A stretch of DNA of 64,000 bases from a virus, in the IMG/VR virus record IMGVR_UViG_3300044568_003163, positions 202,879 to 266,878 of that record, one strand, 5' to 3'. Position 1 is the first letter of the stretch; every line of letters begins with the position of its first letter. The notes below the pieces were generated by a model. The model did not search any database. It was not told the DNA's origin and saw only the letters and a program-made list of their open reading frames with translations. This document shows positions 51,220-60,248 of the stretch, piece after piece. Position numbers and translations under genes: made by a program.

Positions 51220-51897
51220 TTATTTATACACAGCACATGTAATAGATTTACCATATAGTGGTATTAATGCTTCCATGTGTGCAGATTCAATGTAATCAAC
51301 CATAGTACCAGTAAATAATGGTCTACCGGTTTGATCGTGACTGAAATGTCCTTGAGTTCCTATTTGCCATAATGGATTAGAACCTGAAGTAATTACTGCT
51401 CTGTATTTTTCGTCTCCATTAGTTTTCCAAATTTCAATAGTAGAAGCACCATTAGTTTTTACGTTGAAGTACTTATTTTCACCTGAAGTAAGATTTAAAC
51501 TACCACAAGGTAAAATAGCACAACCACCACCTCGATAACCACTACTAAATTGTCTAGTAGTTTTGAATTGTTCAGAAGAAGGTCTTTTTGAGCCAGGTAA
51601 AACGTTGATGGAATTCATCGATTTATCAACATCCATTCCTAATGAACCAGCTCGATCAAAGAATACCTTTGTTACTGGATGATCTGATCCGAGAATTTGA
51701 TCTGCGGCAACACCTCTATCGAATGCTTTATTTTTGTCTGTAATTAACTTACACATTGTGTTAGCTAACATTAACATTTTAGATTCATCTCCTTTAGATT
51801 TTGTAACAATATCATTAATTCGTTGTAGGTCTTTTTGAGTAGCTTCAAGAACTAAAGACTCTAAAATAAAATCTTCGTATGTTTGTAAATTTTTCAT
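51220..51897 (-). CDS. Tagged internal protein, 225 aa
   Basis: Tag MKNLQTYEDFILE (1-13), cut expected before Ser14; a second (L)-x-E site is LVLE (15-18). The mature part starts with a helical region (about 20-60), contains several Cys, and ends in a beta-rich area (YRAVITSGSNPLWQIGTQGHFSHD). A possible papain- or lectin-like fold cannot be decided. It follows another tagged gene by one base. Function unknown. Confidence 0.7.
   Translation of the reverse strand: MKNLQTYEDFILESLVLEATQKDLQRINDIVTKSKGDESKMLMLANTMCKLITDKNKAFDRGVAADQILGSDHPVTKVFFDRAGSLGMDVDKSMNSINVLPGSKRPSSEQFKTTRQFSSGYRGGGCAILPCGSLNLTSGENKYFNVKTNGASTIEIWKTNGDEKYRAVITSGSNPLWQIGTQGHFSHDQTGRPLFTGTMVDYIESAHMEALIPLYGKSITCAVYK
51221..51228 (-). 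promoter_or_regulatory. Late promoter TATAAATA
   Basis: Exact T4 late core (GTGTATAAATAATAAAAT) 30 bases before the start at 51191, inside the 3' end of the upstream gene. Confidence 0.7.
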
Positions 51898-51898
51898 G

Positions 51899-52888
51899 TT
51901 ATTTAGCAGCTCCTACACCTTTAAGGTTAGGATATCTTTTTAAAACTGATGCAACTACTTGTTTTTTCAAGTCTGCATATTGTGGCCATGTAGCCCAAAC
52001 TAATGCAGTTTTTGCATGTTTCTCGTCGTGTATTGGCCATGCTTTACGATCAGGAAATACAAAATCTGTAGGTTTCAATTTATCCTTTTCGGTTTGAGAT
52101 AACTTCTCAAGAACTTTATGATAGTCTAAAACAGATTCTAAAACCTCATCTTCAAGACCAGTCATATCAAATCCCATAGATTCAGAAAGAATCTTTTTGA
52201 TTTTTTCCATTTTCTGAGCATCTTTTAGAGCATCTTTTAGAGCATCAATTTTTGCAGTATCTTCAGAACTTTCTCCTTCAGGTTTTTCTTCACCTTCTTT
52301 AGATTTTTCTTCATCATCTTTAAGTTTATCTAAAGCTTGTTTAACTCCGTCATCAGTTTTTGCTTTTGATGGGTCAATTCCTTTAGCTAAATCTTTTGTG
52401 TCAGCTTTAAGGATATCGTCCTCTTCTTCATAGAGACCACCTTTAGATTCTTGTATGAAATCGATATCTTCAACATCAAATTCGTAATCTGAACCATCTT
52501 CGGTATATCCGGTAAATTGAGTTCCCTTTTCACCTTTTAATTCTTTTGGATCGACACTATACCAATCGTTCTTAATGAAAACGGTTACTGGCTTTCCATT
52601 AGTTTGAGTATATAGGTCATGAGCAGTTTTTCCTTTGAATCTACTTCTAGATGCTTCACTTAATGCATCAGTGTCTATTGATTCGTTTAAGAATACCTTT
52701 TTAAGTACATTTATTTTTCTCTCTTCATCGACTCCAATTGTAGTCAAGAAAAGATATATTTGTTCTGGATTTTTTCCTTCAGATGCTAGTTTCTGAACAA
52801 TTGGAAATAAAGAACCAGCTCCGTAATACGAATATTGACCGAATAGATTCTCATTTACGAATTCTTCGTATGATTTAATTTTTGACAT
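51899..52888 (-). CDS. Tagged acidic scaffold-like protein, 329 aa
   Basis: Tag MSKIKSYEEFVNE (1-13), cut expected before Asn14. Further (I/L)-x-E sites occur (VFLNE near 66-70, SYDEAL-type, MTGLEDEVLE), so it may be cut into small peptides like T4 gp22. Residues about 160-240 are a Lys/Glu/Asp-rich low-complexity stretch. The remainder is helical. Prohead core or internal protein is the best guess. Late promoter GATATATAAATAAAAA at 52901-52916. Confidence 0.7.
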   Translation of the reverse strand: MSKIKSYEEFVNENLFGQYSYYGAGSLFPIVQKLASEGKNPEQIYLFLTTIGVDEERKINVLKKVFLNESIDTDALSEASRSRFKGKTAHDLYTQTNGKPVTVFIKNDWYSVDPKELKGEKGTQFTGYTEDGSDYEFDVEDIDFIQESKGGLYEEEDDILKADTKDLAKGIDPSKAKTDDGVKQALDKLKDDEEKSKEGEEKPEGESSEDTAKIDALKDALKDAQKMEKIKKILSESMGFDMTGLEDEVLESVLDYHKVLEKLSQTEKDKLKPTDFVFPDRKAWPIHDEKHAKTALVWATWPQYADLKKQVVASVLKRYPNLKGVGAAK

Positions 52889-52900
52889 TGATAGACTAAA

Positions 52901-52916
52901 TTTTTATTTATATATC
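52901..52916 (-). promoter_or_regulatory. Late promoter GATATATAAATAAAAA
   Basis: Contains TATAAATA and TATATAAA overlapping; 13-28 bases before the tagged gene starting at 52888. Confidence 0.7.
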
Positions 52917-52928
52917 TTAGTTAATATG

Positions 52929-54125
52929 TTAGTTAGGTGTTGTGGATGGATTATCTCCAGTTGGCCATGGATTATCTCCAGGGAAAGGTCGATTATATGG
53001 TGTTGCTGGTGCAACATAAAGACCCCAGTATGTAGGATTAAGTGATGGCGGTATAGCTGCAATTGTTGGATCTGTTACGTCGGCAATGCAATTATAAGAA
53101 ACTCCATTATAAACTACTAAATCTCCTACAATCACAGAAGCATAAACTCCGGTTCCTCCAATTGTTCCAGGAGTAGGTAATCCACTCGGAGTAGGAGTTC
53201 CTATCGGTATACTTGTAGTAGAAGAATATGTAGCACCTGGAGACCAAGGTCCTTTCCAGTTATATCCGGATTGTCCAATATAGCTATTAGAAAGTGGATC
53301 AGAATTTATACCACTCATTTCACCTATAGTTGTACTATCACCAGCTACTGCATTGCCTCCTATTCTCGGTCCTGGATCGTTAGTAGTCATTGAAGTTGAA
53401 CCTTGAATATCTCCTGAAAGTAAGATATTAGATTGAATATTACCCATATTGTTTCCGGCAAATAATGTAGTTCCATCTTTGAATACTGGTATATGAGATT
53501 TAATTTCTAAATCAAAAGTTAGTTTAAATTCTTTCTTTTCAGTAAAAGAAAATTCAACAGATCTTTCTGATGTTATTTCATCCGGAAATAACATCAGACA
53601 TGGAATTCGAGTATATCCAATATCTACATTATAGGCTTTTGCTTTAAAGAAAGTTCTAATAATAGCTTCTGAACATTTTAACTGATCTAAAATTGAGTCT
53701 AAATAAATTTCGACACTCAGATTCATTAATATAGGAACCATAAAGGCTTCAGAATTATATTGGTTTAAAGTTCCATCGTCTTCTTGGACGATATGGTCCA
53801 TTCTAACATATTTATTAGTTATAGATTGAGTTTCAATAGAAAACGAGCTAAAATCTACAATACCTCTAGGAATTTGATTGTAAAATGTTTCTGCCTGTAA
53901 AAATTCAGGATCGAAATCAATATTATTAAGGAAATTATCATTTAAGTATCTTTCAGCACCAGTTGTACTAAAATAGAAAGGAACCTTAATAGGCATTTTT
54001 TGCTCTATTGAGGTCCCTATTTGGTTATTCCACCCTATATGATCTGATAAGGTAGCTAAACTTCCTACTAAAATGTTACGTAAAGCAACATTGTCTTTAT
54101 TAAAATGTAAATCGTATGCTGACAC
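52929..54125 (-). CDS. gp15: gp15-like tail completion protein with carbohydrate-binding tail
   Basis: 398 residues. Residues 1-230 fit the T4 gp15 tail sheath stabiliser/terminator pattern: KMPIKVPFYFST..AERYLND, an IPRGIVDFSSFSIETQSITNKYVRM section, and an EIYLDSILDQLKCSEAIIRTFF helix. Residues about 250-398 are Ser/Thr/Pro/Gly-rich and contain a CBM5/12-like module: GDLVVYNGVSYNCIADVT..., PPSLNPTYWGLY. The N-terminal half would cap the tail; the C-terminal half would be displayed and may bind sugars. The gp15 call is tentative. Confidence 0.55.
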   Translation of the reverse strand: MSAYDLHFNKDNVALRNILVGSLATLSDHIGWNNQIGTSIEQKMPIKVPFYFSTTGAERYLNDNFLNNIDFDPEFLQAETFYNQIPRGIVDFSSFSIETQSITNKYVRMDHIVQEDDGTLNQYNSEAFMVPILMNLSVEIYLDSILDQLKCSEAIIRTFFKAKAYNVDIGYTRIPCLMLFPDEITSERSVEFSFTEKKEFKLTFDLEIKSHIPVFKDGTTLFAGNNMGNIQSNILLSGDIQGSTSMTTNDPGPRIGGNAVAGDSTTIGEMSGINSDPLSNSYIGQSGYNWKGPWSPGATYSSTTSIPIGTPTPSGLPTPGTIGGTGVYASVIVGDLVVYNGVSYNCIADVTDPTIAAIPPSLNPTYWGLYVAPATPYNRPFPGDNPWPTGDNPSTTPN

Positions 54126-54136
54126 TAATTGTACTT

Positions 54137-54152
54137 ATTTTAGTATATATCC
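54137..54152 (-). promoter_or_regulatory. Late promoter GGATATATACTAAAAT
   Basis: 12-27 bases before the gp15-like start at 54125; marks the boundary between replication genes (above) and head/tail genes (below). Confidence 0.65.
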
Positions 54153-54159
54153 ACTTTTC

Positions 54160-55830
54160 TTATGTGATGTTTTCGATTATCAATTTAGAGAATCCACCTT
54201 CTTTGATTGCTTCTACTTTTTTATCAAAAAGTTCCATCGGTAATTCAGTGTGATTGATTACCCATGTATTTAAGTTGTTTTCTTTTGATACTTCATTTAG
54301 GATTTTAACAATCTCGTAAACACCGGCAGAATCAACTGAAGAAAAAATCTCATCCAAGAAAAGAATATTTAATGAAGGATATCTAATCTTAAGAATTTTA
54401 AGTAAGGCAATAATGATAATAAAATCAGCTTTCTTTCTTTCACCAGTAGACATACTTCGAGGATTAATTTCTTCACCTAATGCATTTATTACACAATCAA
54501 ATTTGTCGTTAAATTTAACCGAATACGGCAAGTGCATTTGTTTGCTCATATTAGAGATGTTTTGATTTAATGAAGGTAGAATTGTTTTCATTGCTAAATT
54601 CTTAACACCATCTTCGCCAAGAACAGCTTCAACCGTTTCTAGGAAATTATCTTCCATAGATTTAGCTGAGTGTGATTTTCTTTTGTCTTCTCTTTTCGTA
54701 ACGTTTTCAACAACTAATTGTTGAAGATATTCTGAATCTAGCTCTTTACTTTCAGTTACCGCCTTTTCTACTTCTCGTTTATATTGATTAACGAGCATAG
54801 TTATTCTAGTCATACTCGCATCCATTTCTTTTACTTTCTCTTTTACCGAATCGATTTTAGTTTTACTTTCAGTAAGATCAGCTTTTAGGATATCAAATTC
54901 TGTTTTCTTAGTAGATTTACTTTCGGATAACAATTCTTGTGTATGGATATGATCGGCAGTATCAAAAGAAGATCCACAGGTAGGACATTGAGAGTTTTCA
55001 TACAGGTTTATTTTTTCGTCAATCGATTTTAGCTCATATCCTAAAGCTCCAAATTCGGTTTTCTTTTCATCAAATACTTTCGATATGTTCTTTTCAGCTG
55101 CTTTTAATTTAGTAAGATTGTCTTCAATTTTCTTTTTAGATTCAATCAATTCAACGATTTTATCTCTAAATTCTTGAGCTAATTTAGTTTTGTCTTCTTT
55201 CTTAGTTTCTTCTAGATTTTTTATTTTTTCGTTGATAGACTCGATTCCTTCTTCAATAACACCTAATTCATCTTGTAGAGTTTTTACTTGTTCTCGGATT
55301 TCTTTACGTTCATTTCTTACAGAATCTTTCATTTGGTTAATTAAAGTGAAACCAAAAAGCCTATCTATAATGTTTCTCTTGTCCCCAGGAGACATCGTAA
55401 GGAACGATCTAAAATCGTTAATGGACAATACAATAATATTTTTAAAGACCTGATATGGTATGTCAAACATTTCAAGTTCTAAATAATCTTGTACATTTGA
55501 ATTACCTGCAGTTTCGTATGGTAGACCGTCGATAAGTACTTCAAATAAACCTGGAGAAACTCCTCTACTTATTTCTACTTTTTTATTTTTACAACGAAGA
55601 ACTATTTTACACCAAAGGTTTTTGTTAATCCGATTCGGTAAATCGGATTTGTTTTTCTTTTCGATTCTACCGTAAAGAGCAAAAGTAATTACTTCAGCGA
55701 TTGTTGATTTTCCATGGCCATTACCACCTAAAAGGAGATATAAATCTCCTCTAGTTTCGGCAAATTCAATATGTTGTAATTGATTACCGTATGAATTAAA
55801 ATTCTTAAATGATATTGATTCGATTCTCAT
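54160..55830 (-). CDS. gp46: Recombination endonuclease subunit gp46 (Rad50/SbcC-like)
   Basis: 556 residues (T4: 560). Walker A GGNGHGKST (about 35-43), a coiled-coil region with zinc hook CPTC (about 283-286), ABC signature MSTGERKKADF (about 447-457) and Walker B LNILFLDEIFS (about 480-490). With gp47 it resects DNA ends for recombination-dependent replication. One-base overlap with gp47. Confidence 0.95.
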   Translation of the reverse strand: MRIESISFKNFNSYGNQLQHIEFAETRGDLYLLLGGNGHGKSTIAEVITFALYGRIEKKNKSDLPNRINKNLWCKIVLRCKNKKVEISRGVSPGLFEVLIDGLPYETAGNSNVQDYLELEMFDIPYQVFKNIIVLSINDFRSFLTMSPGDKRNIIDRLFGFTLINQMKDSVRNERKEIREQVKTLQDELGVIEEGIESINEKIKNLEETKKEDKTKLAQEFRDKIVELIESKKKIEDNLTKLKAAEKNISKVFDEKKTEFGALGYELKSIDEKINLYENSQCPTCGSSFDTADHIHTQELLSESKSTKKTEFDILKADLTESKTKIDSVKEKVKEMDASMTRITMLVNQYKREVEKAVTESKELDSEYLQQLVVENVTKREDKRKSHSAKSMEDNFLETVEAVLGEDGVKNLAMKTILPSLNQNISNMSKQMHLPYSVKFNDKFDCVINALGEEINPRSMSTGERKKADFIIIIALLKILKIRYPSLNILFLDEIFSSVDSAGVYEIVKILNEVSKENNLNTWVINHTELPMELFDKKVEAIKEGGFSKLIIENIT

Positions 55831-56921
55831 TAGTCTCGTGTTTCTTTTATTACGTTTGTATATAGGGAATTGATTTTTGCCAAAACTCGCTCTTTTGTAG
55901 TATCATCTAACGTAGATATATTTTTCACATATCTTTCACATAAACCATAGATATTATATGATTGTTCAACGTCATCGGATAAATCTAAGTCTGATGTCAA
56001 ATCATCCTCGAATGGTATTACTTCTAGTTTTTTAGTTATCAAACTTAAAATATCAATGATAGGATTTATTTGATATTTGATTAAGAAACTCGAAGGAACA
56101 TACAAATCTACTCTATTGTTTCTACATATATCTTCTAATTCTTTAGTAGTTTTATCTAAGAATTTATTCAAATATACTCTAACGAACTTAGGAGAGTATT
56201 CATTTTCATAAAAAGTTTCTTCTGCCTTTTCGAAATCTAAGATATAAAATCCCTTTTTGTTTCCAGCATCAGAGCGAGTCATTTGATATGGATTACCTAC
56301 CATTGTGACGTTTCTTCTGGATTGACCCCAATGAATATGTCCTGAATATACTCGTTTAAAGTCGTTCAATTCAGAAATATTTAAGCCTTCTTCGACATCT
56401 CGATTATTATCAAATTTTAAATTTCGAATATTTGTATGACAGAATAAATATTGCAATTCATGAACATTATGAGATTTGATACACTCTCGTTCTTCTTCGT
56501 CATTAGTTCTCCATGGCATAAAAAGTGCTTTAACTTCACCAATTTCTGCAATTACAGGTTCTTTGATAATGTTGATTCGTGGAATGTATTTTAGAGAATC
56601 TAATGAAGAAACATCATTTGTTGTTTTTCTCATCACATCATGATTACCAGCAATAACATACACACCATCAGCAAATATTCTTGAAAATTCTTCAAATAAT
56701 CTAATGCCTTCATGAAGTACTAACAAGTTAACTGATTGTCGATTATCAAAAACATCACCACAATGAATAAGAATATCTCCTGGTCGATATTCCTTTTCTA
56801 CTCTAGGTAAAAAATCAGAATAGAACCAATCTCGCATTACTTCTAACCACTCAACCGAATTCGAACGAGCTCCTAAATGAGTATCGGATATAATAAATGC
56901 TCTTTTAGCTTTAATCTCCAT
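55830..56921 (-). CDS. gp47: Recombination endonuclease subunit gp47 (Mre11/SbcD-like)
   Basis: 363 residues (T4: 339). All phosphoesterase motifs are intact: ISDTHLG (about 11-17), HCGDVFDNR, AGNHD, FCHTNI and SGHIHWG. It is the nuclease partner of gp46. The intact motifs contrast with the degraded ones of the 1000-1503 gene. Confidence 0.95.
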   Translation of the reverse strand: MEIKAKRAFIISDTHLGARSNSVEWLEVMRDWFYSDFLPRVEKEYRPGDILIHCGDVFDNRQSVNLLVLHEGIRLFEEFSRIFADGVYVIAGNHDVMRKTTNDVSSLDSLKYIPRINIIKEPVIAEIGEVKALFMPWRTNDEEERECIKSHNVHELQYLFCHTNIRNLKFDNNRDVEEGLNISELNDFKRVYSGHIHWGQSRRNVTMVGNPYQMTRSDAGNKKGFYILDFEKAEETFYENEYSPKFVRVYLNKFLDKTTKELEDICRNNRVDLYVPSSFLIKYQINPIIDILSLITKKLEVIPFEDDLTSDLDLSDDVEQSYNIYGLCERYVKNISTLDDTTKERVLAKINSLYTNVIKETRD

Positions 56922-56924
56922 ATT

Positions 56925-57395
56925 CTAAAATAATGTGTTTCTATCTTTTAAATAACCTCTACCTCTTAGTTCAGTTATTAATTCGGTTTTAAATGAATTT
57001 GATAATGAATCGTAAAATTTCTCAGAATTTATATCAAACATTGAAGATACAATCGAGAATATTTCAATTCGAGGTTCATTTGGTAATTTAGTAGTAACAT
57101 AAAGATAAATTTCGTTTATGTCGCTTTTGTGCATTTTCCTGTAATTTCCTAATTCATCAGGTATTTGAAACTTTGAAAACTTAGTTTCTTCTGATAAAAC
57201 TTCTTCTACCTTTTCGAGAATCATTTTCTCGTCGATAGTGTATTCGTAAGTTTTAGGTTGATATGCTGGATCTACCGCAAAATTGATTTCTGAAGTATCA
57301 ATCTCTATTTCATCGTATGAATTATCAAATATCTTGTCTTTTTTATGACCGTCATTTTCAAATTCATCCGGAATTACTTCTTCTGGATTTATCAT
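56925..57395 (-). CDS. Hypothetical protein, 156 aa, between gp41 and gp47
   Basis: Acidic N-terminal third (about 1-50, rich in Asp/Glu) and a helical C-terminal two-thirds (LEKVEEVLSEETKF, FYDSLSNSFKTELITELRGRGYLKD). It is packed one base after gp41 and three bases before gp47. Its conservation with replication genes suggests a helicase loader or recombination accessory role, but I recognise no family. Confidence 0.65.
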   Translation of the reverse strand: MINPEEVIPDEFENDGHKKDKIFDNSYDEIEIDTSEINFAVDPAYQPKTYEYTIDEKMILEKVEEVLSEETKFSKFQIPDELGNYRKMHKSDINEIYLYVTTKLPNEPRIEIFSIVSSMFDINSEKFYDSLSNSFKTELITELRGRGYLKDRNTLF

Positions 57396-57396
57396 A

Positions 57397-58695
57397 TTAA
57401 ATTGATGTGTTTATGATGTCAGTAGTTTCTAGAAGTCTCATATATGAGTAATCTATATTGTACCTGCATCGACTGTTTTTACCTGATCCATTTCTCACTT
57501 TCAATAGCTTCAACCAATACTCATTACTAATGTGCATTGACGAATCTTGAATGATACCATAAATGATATCGGCAGTATGAGAAAGGCCTGCTGATTCTGC
57601 AATATTTCCTAGAGAGATTTCAGTTGAATCGTAACCACCTCTATTGATTTGCGTTGCTGATATAACTATCCAATCATTTCTTACAGCCATTGCTCTTAAA
57701 TCTTCAGCAATTTGTTTGATTTTCATGTAGGTATTTTCAGTATTTGGATTTCTGTAATTTGCAAGAATATTGATGTAGTCAATAATAATTGCTTTTAATT
57801 TTATTCCATTGACTGTTTCTAATTCTTTTAAGTATGTTTCTATATCCGGCACTGTTGCTTGTGAAGTTGGATATTCTTTAACGAAAAGATTTCCAGGTGG
57901 AATTACACCATTCGTTAAATTTGATAATCGACCTTTAATGAAGTTAGGTTGTTTTGATAGCTTTTCGTATTCGGAAACTTTAACACTCAGTAAATTTGAA
58001 CCAATACGGTGAATAAAATCAATATCTGCCATTTCGGCAGTAATTACTGCAACATCATAACCTGCTTTAACATAATTTACTGCATCATTAGCTAACCATA
58101 TAGATTTACCGATGTTTTGTTCACCTGCATAAATTACAAGGGATTTTGTACGATAACCACCGGTGTATTGGTCAATCCAATTATGACATGTAGTAATTTT
58201 CGAATTTGCTTCGGGTATGTGAGAAGCGGCTTCAAAGAAATTCTTACCTAAGTCTTGATTAAATGTGATGTTGTTTCTCTCATTAATCAGAGTTTTAACC
58301 TTTTGAATTATTTCCTTAACATTGTTTGGATTAACTTTAACTGTTTTTACATATTCTAAAGTATCAATCAATGATTTATCTAAAGACTTCCATAAAATCC
58401 AAGATTGACAAGTTTCTTCAACCCATTCTTGATCGTATGAAGCTATAGGTTCATCAAATATTAAATTGATAATAGATTCAGTAACGTTGTCTTTAAATTT
58501 ATCTTGTTTTGCTACAATTTGCAATTGTTCTTGCGAAGGAACTTGATTAAATCTATCATAAAATTGTTTAGTGATTGTATGTAATGTACCTATTTGGTCA
58601 TTTTCATAAAATGCTTCACTAATGTTTCTTAGATATTTAGGGTTCTGTAGTGTGTAAAGATAAAAGACCTTTTCGAATTCGGTTGCACCAATCAT
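57397..58695 (-). CDS. gp41: Replicative DNA helicase gp41 (DnaB-like)
   Basis: 432 residues (T4: 475). RecA-like domain with Walker A GEQNIGKS (191-198), Walker B LKAIIIDYINI near 300-310, and helicase motif 4 (WIVISATQINRGGYDS) with the conserved Gln. The N-terminal 150 residues are helical. It forms a hexamer that unwinds DNA ahead of the polymerase. A GGCATATTATATAAAAAC element lies before the start codon. Confidence 0.9.
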   Translation of the reverse strand: MIGATEFEKVFYLYTLQNPKYLRNISEAFYENDQIGTLHTITKQFYDRFNQVPSQEQLQIVAKQDKFKDNVTESIINLIFDEPIASYDQEWVEETCQSWILWKSLDKSLIDTLEYVKTVKVNPNNVKEIIQKVKTLINERNNITFNQDLGKNFFEAASHIPEANSKITTCHNWIDQYTGGYRTKSLVIYAGEQNIGKSIWLANDAVNYVKAGYDVAVITAEMADIDFIHRIGSNLLSVKVSEYEKLSKQPNFIKGRLSNLTNGVIPPGNLFVKEYPTSQATVPDIETYLKELETVNGIKLKAIIIDYINILANYRNPNTENTYMKIKQIAEDLRAMAVRNDWIVISATQINRGGYDSTEISLGNIAESAGLSHTADIIYGIIQDSSMHISNEYWLKLLKVRNGSGKNSRCRYNIDYSYMRLLETTDIINTSI

Positions 58696-58713
58696 AGTTT
58701 TTATATAATATGC

Positions 58714-59049
58714 CTAAATAGGCATTTTGGTTTTAAGTATTTCATAATATGAAGTAAAACGAGTTTCTTTCAAAACTTGAATTACACCTTCAGTGATTAA
58801 AGTTTCTATAAGTTTTTTAGATAGAGCTTCATCACCATTAAGTTTTTCTGTAAGAATTGAACCAGTGAAAACTGGATTTGTAGTTTGAGTTTCATCGATT
58901 CTACGATATTCCATAAAATCCTTACCACCTTCATTGAAATACCAATTAAGTATTAGGTATTCGAAATCTTCTTGAGATGGGTATTGAGGGTCATCGCGAA
59001 ATGACCCCATCAAATACTTTATTTTTATCGAATCTTTATTCATCGTCAC
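58714..59049 (-). CDS. Hypothetical protein, 111 aa, coupled to uvsX
   Basis: Start overlaps the uvsX stop by 14 bases (or eight if the next Met is used), so translation is coupled. Small and mixed alpha/beta: DFEYLILNWYFNEGGKDFMEY then helices. The position after uvsX might suggest an UvsY-like mediator, but the sequence gives no support. Unknown. Confidence 0.6.
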   Translation of the reverse strand: MTMNKDSIKIKYLMGSFRDDPQYPSQEDFEYLILNWYFNEGGKDFMEYRRIDETQTTNPVFTGSILTEKLNGDEALSKKLIETLITEGVIQVLKETRFTSYYEILKTKMPI

Positions 59050-60220
59050 TTCCTATAAGGAATTCTTCGAATTCTTCAATTTCATTAGCATCAATACCAT
59101 AACTAAATTTAGGTTTGATTTTCTTTTCGTTGATTTCAGTAAGAACTTCTGTCGTAAATACGGTTTCAGTAAATAATTCGTAAGGACTTACACCTTTACC
59201 TAAGTGCTTAACAATAAAATTACGAGCAGTATCTCTAGCTACGAAATAATGAGTTACACCTTCGATTTCGAAAGGTTTAGCGGATGGACGATCCTTTTCG
59301 GTAAGTTTATCATAATCTTTTTGAGTGATGATGTTACCTTTTTGAATTCCGCAAGTTTCCCATGAGATGTACTCTTCCATTCCAATGAATCGATTCATAC
59401 CTTTATCCCAACGAATATGGAATTTGATTGGAATTGGTTTACCGAAACGATTCTTAAGAGTCTTAACCGATACGATGATTCCTGTCTGTACAGTACCTTC
59501 TTTGATTTGCGCTTTAGAAAGAGCTAAAATTACTGAAGCTGAATAAACTAATCCACCACCTCCTGAAAGGTTAATCGTTGGAAACATACCAGTAGATGCA
59601 TATGTGTGGTTTGTGAATAAGAAAGGTATTCCAAGACCAGTTAAATCCGATGTAATGATACGGAATAATGAACGAACCATTTTAGCACGAGTCATATCCG
59701 CTGCACTATTTCCTGATTGTGCATCGTCAATTTCTTTTGTAGTTGCAAGCATACCTAATGAATCTAGGCAAATTGCGATTTTAGGAGTTTTGTGACCTTT
59801 CTCTTTAGCTTCCATCATCTTCTTACATAAAGTTGTAATTGATGTACGGAATCTAGCTAAATCAGACATTGGTTGATGATCGAATCTTTCTGGATCTACA
59901 CCAAAATTCTTAATATTATCGATATCTACTGCACCTTCAGTATCGTAATAAATCACGTAATAACCTTTCATTTGCATTTCTCTTACCATGTTAAGCATCA
60001 AGAAGGTTTTACCTGTTCCTGATTCACCTGCTAAACAGATAGTTCGATTGTTTGGGATTCCACCGAAAAGATCGCCTGAAAATACCGCATTTAAGTGATA
60101 GTTTCCTGTGTCGATCCATTCATAAATTTTTGAGAAGTCATTTTTACTGATGACATCTCCAAATGGATTAATTTTCTTTAATTCCTTTTGTAGTTCTAAG
60201 ATTGAATACTCTTTACTCAT
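59036..60220 (-). CDS. uvsX: Recombinase UvsX (RecA-like)
   Basis: 394 residues (T4: 391). Walker A GESGTGKT (65-72), VIYYDTEGAVD near 88-98, KIAICLDSLGML (Walker B) near 146-157, and a loop with GNSAADMTRAK. It coats ssDNA and drives strand invasion for recombination-dependent replication, working with gp46/47 and gp41 encoded next to it. Promoter: nothing strong within 28 bases upstream, so probably read from further up. Confidence 0.95.
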   Translation of the reverse strand: MSKEYSILELQKELKKINPFGDVISKNDFSKIYEWIDTGNYHLNAVFSGDLFGGIPNNRTICLAGESGTGKTFLMLNMVREMQMKGYYVIYYDTEGAVDIDNIKNFGVDPERFDHQPMSDLARFRTSITTLCKKMMEAKEKGHKTPKIAICLDSLGMLATTKEIDDAQSGNSAADMTRAKMVRSLFRIITSDLTGLGIPFLFTNHTYASTGMFPTINLSGGGGLVYSASVILALSKAQIKEGTVQTGIIVSVKTLKNRFGKPIPIKFHIRWDKGMNRFIGMEEYISWETCGIQKGNIITQKDYDKLTEKDRPSAKPFEIEGVTHYFVARDTARNFIVKHLGKGVSPYELFTETVFTTEVLTEINEKKIKPKFSYGIDANEIEEFEEFLIGSDDE

Positions 60221-60248
60221 GTTTTTACTTACTTTTTATTTTAGTTTT

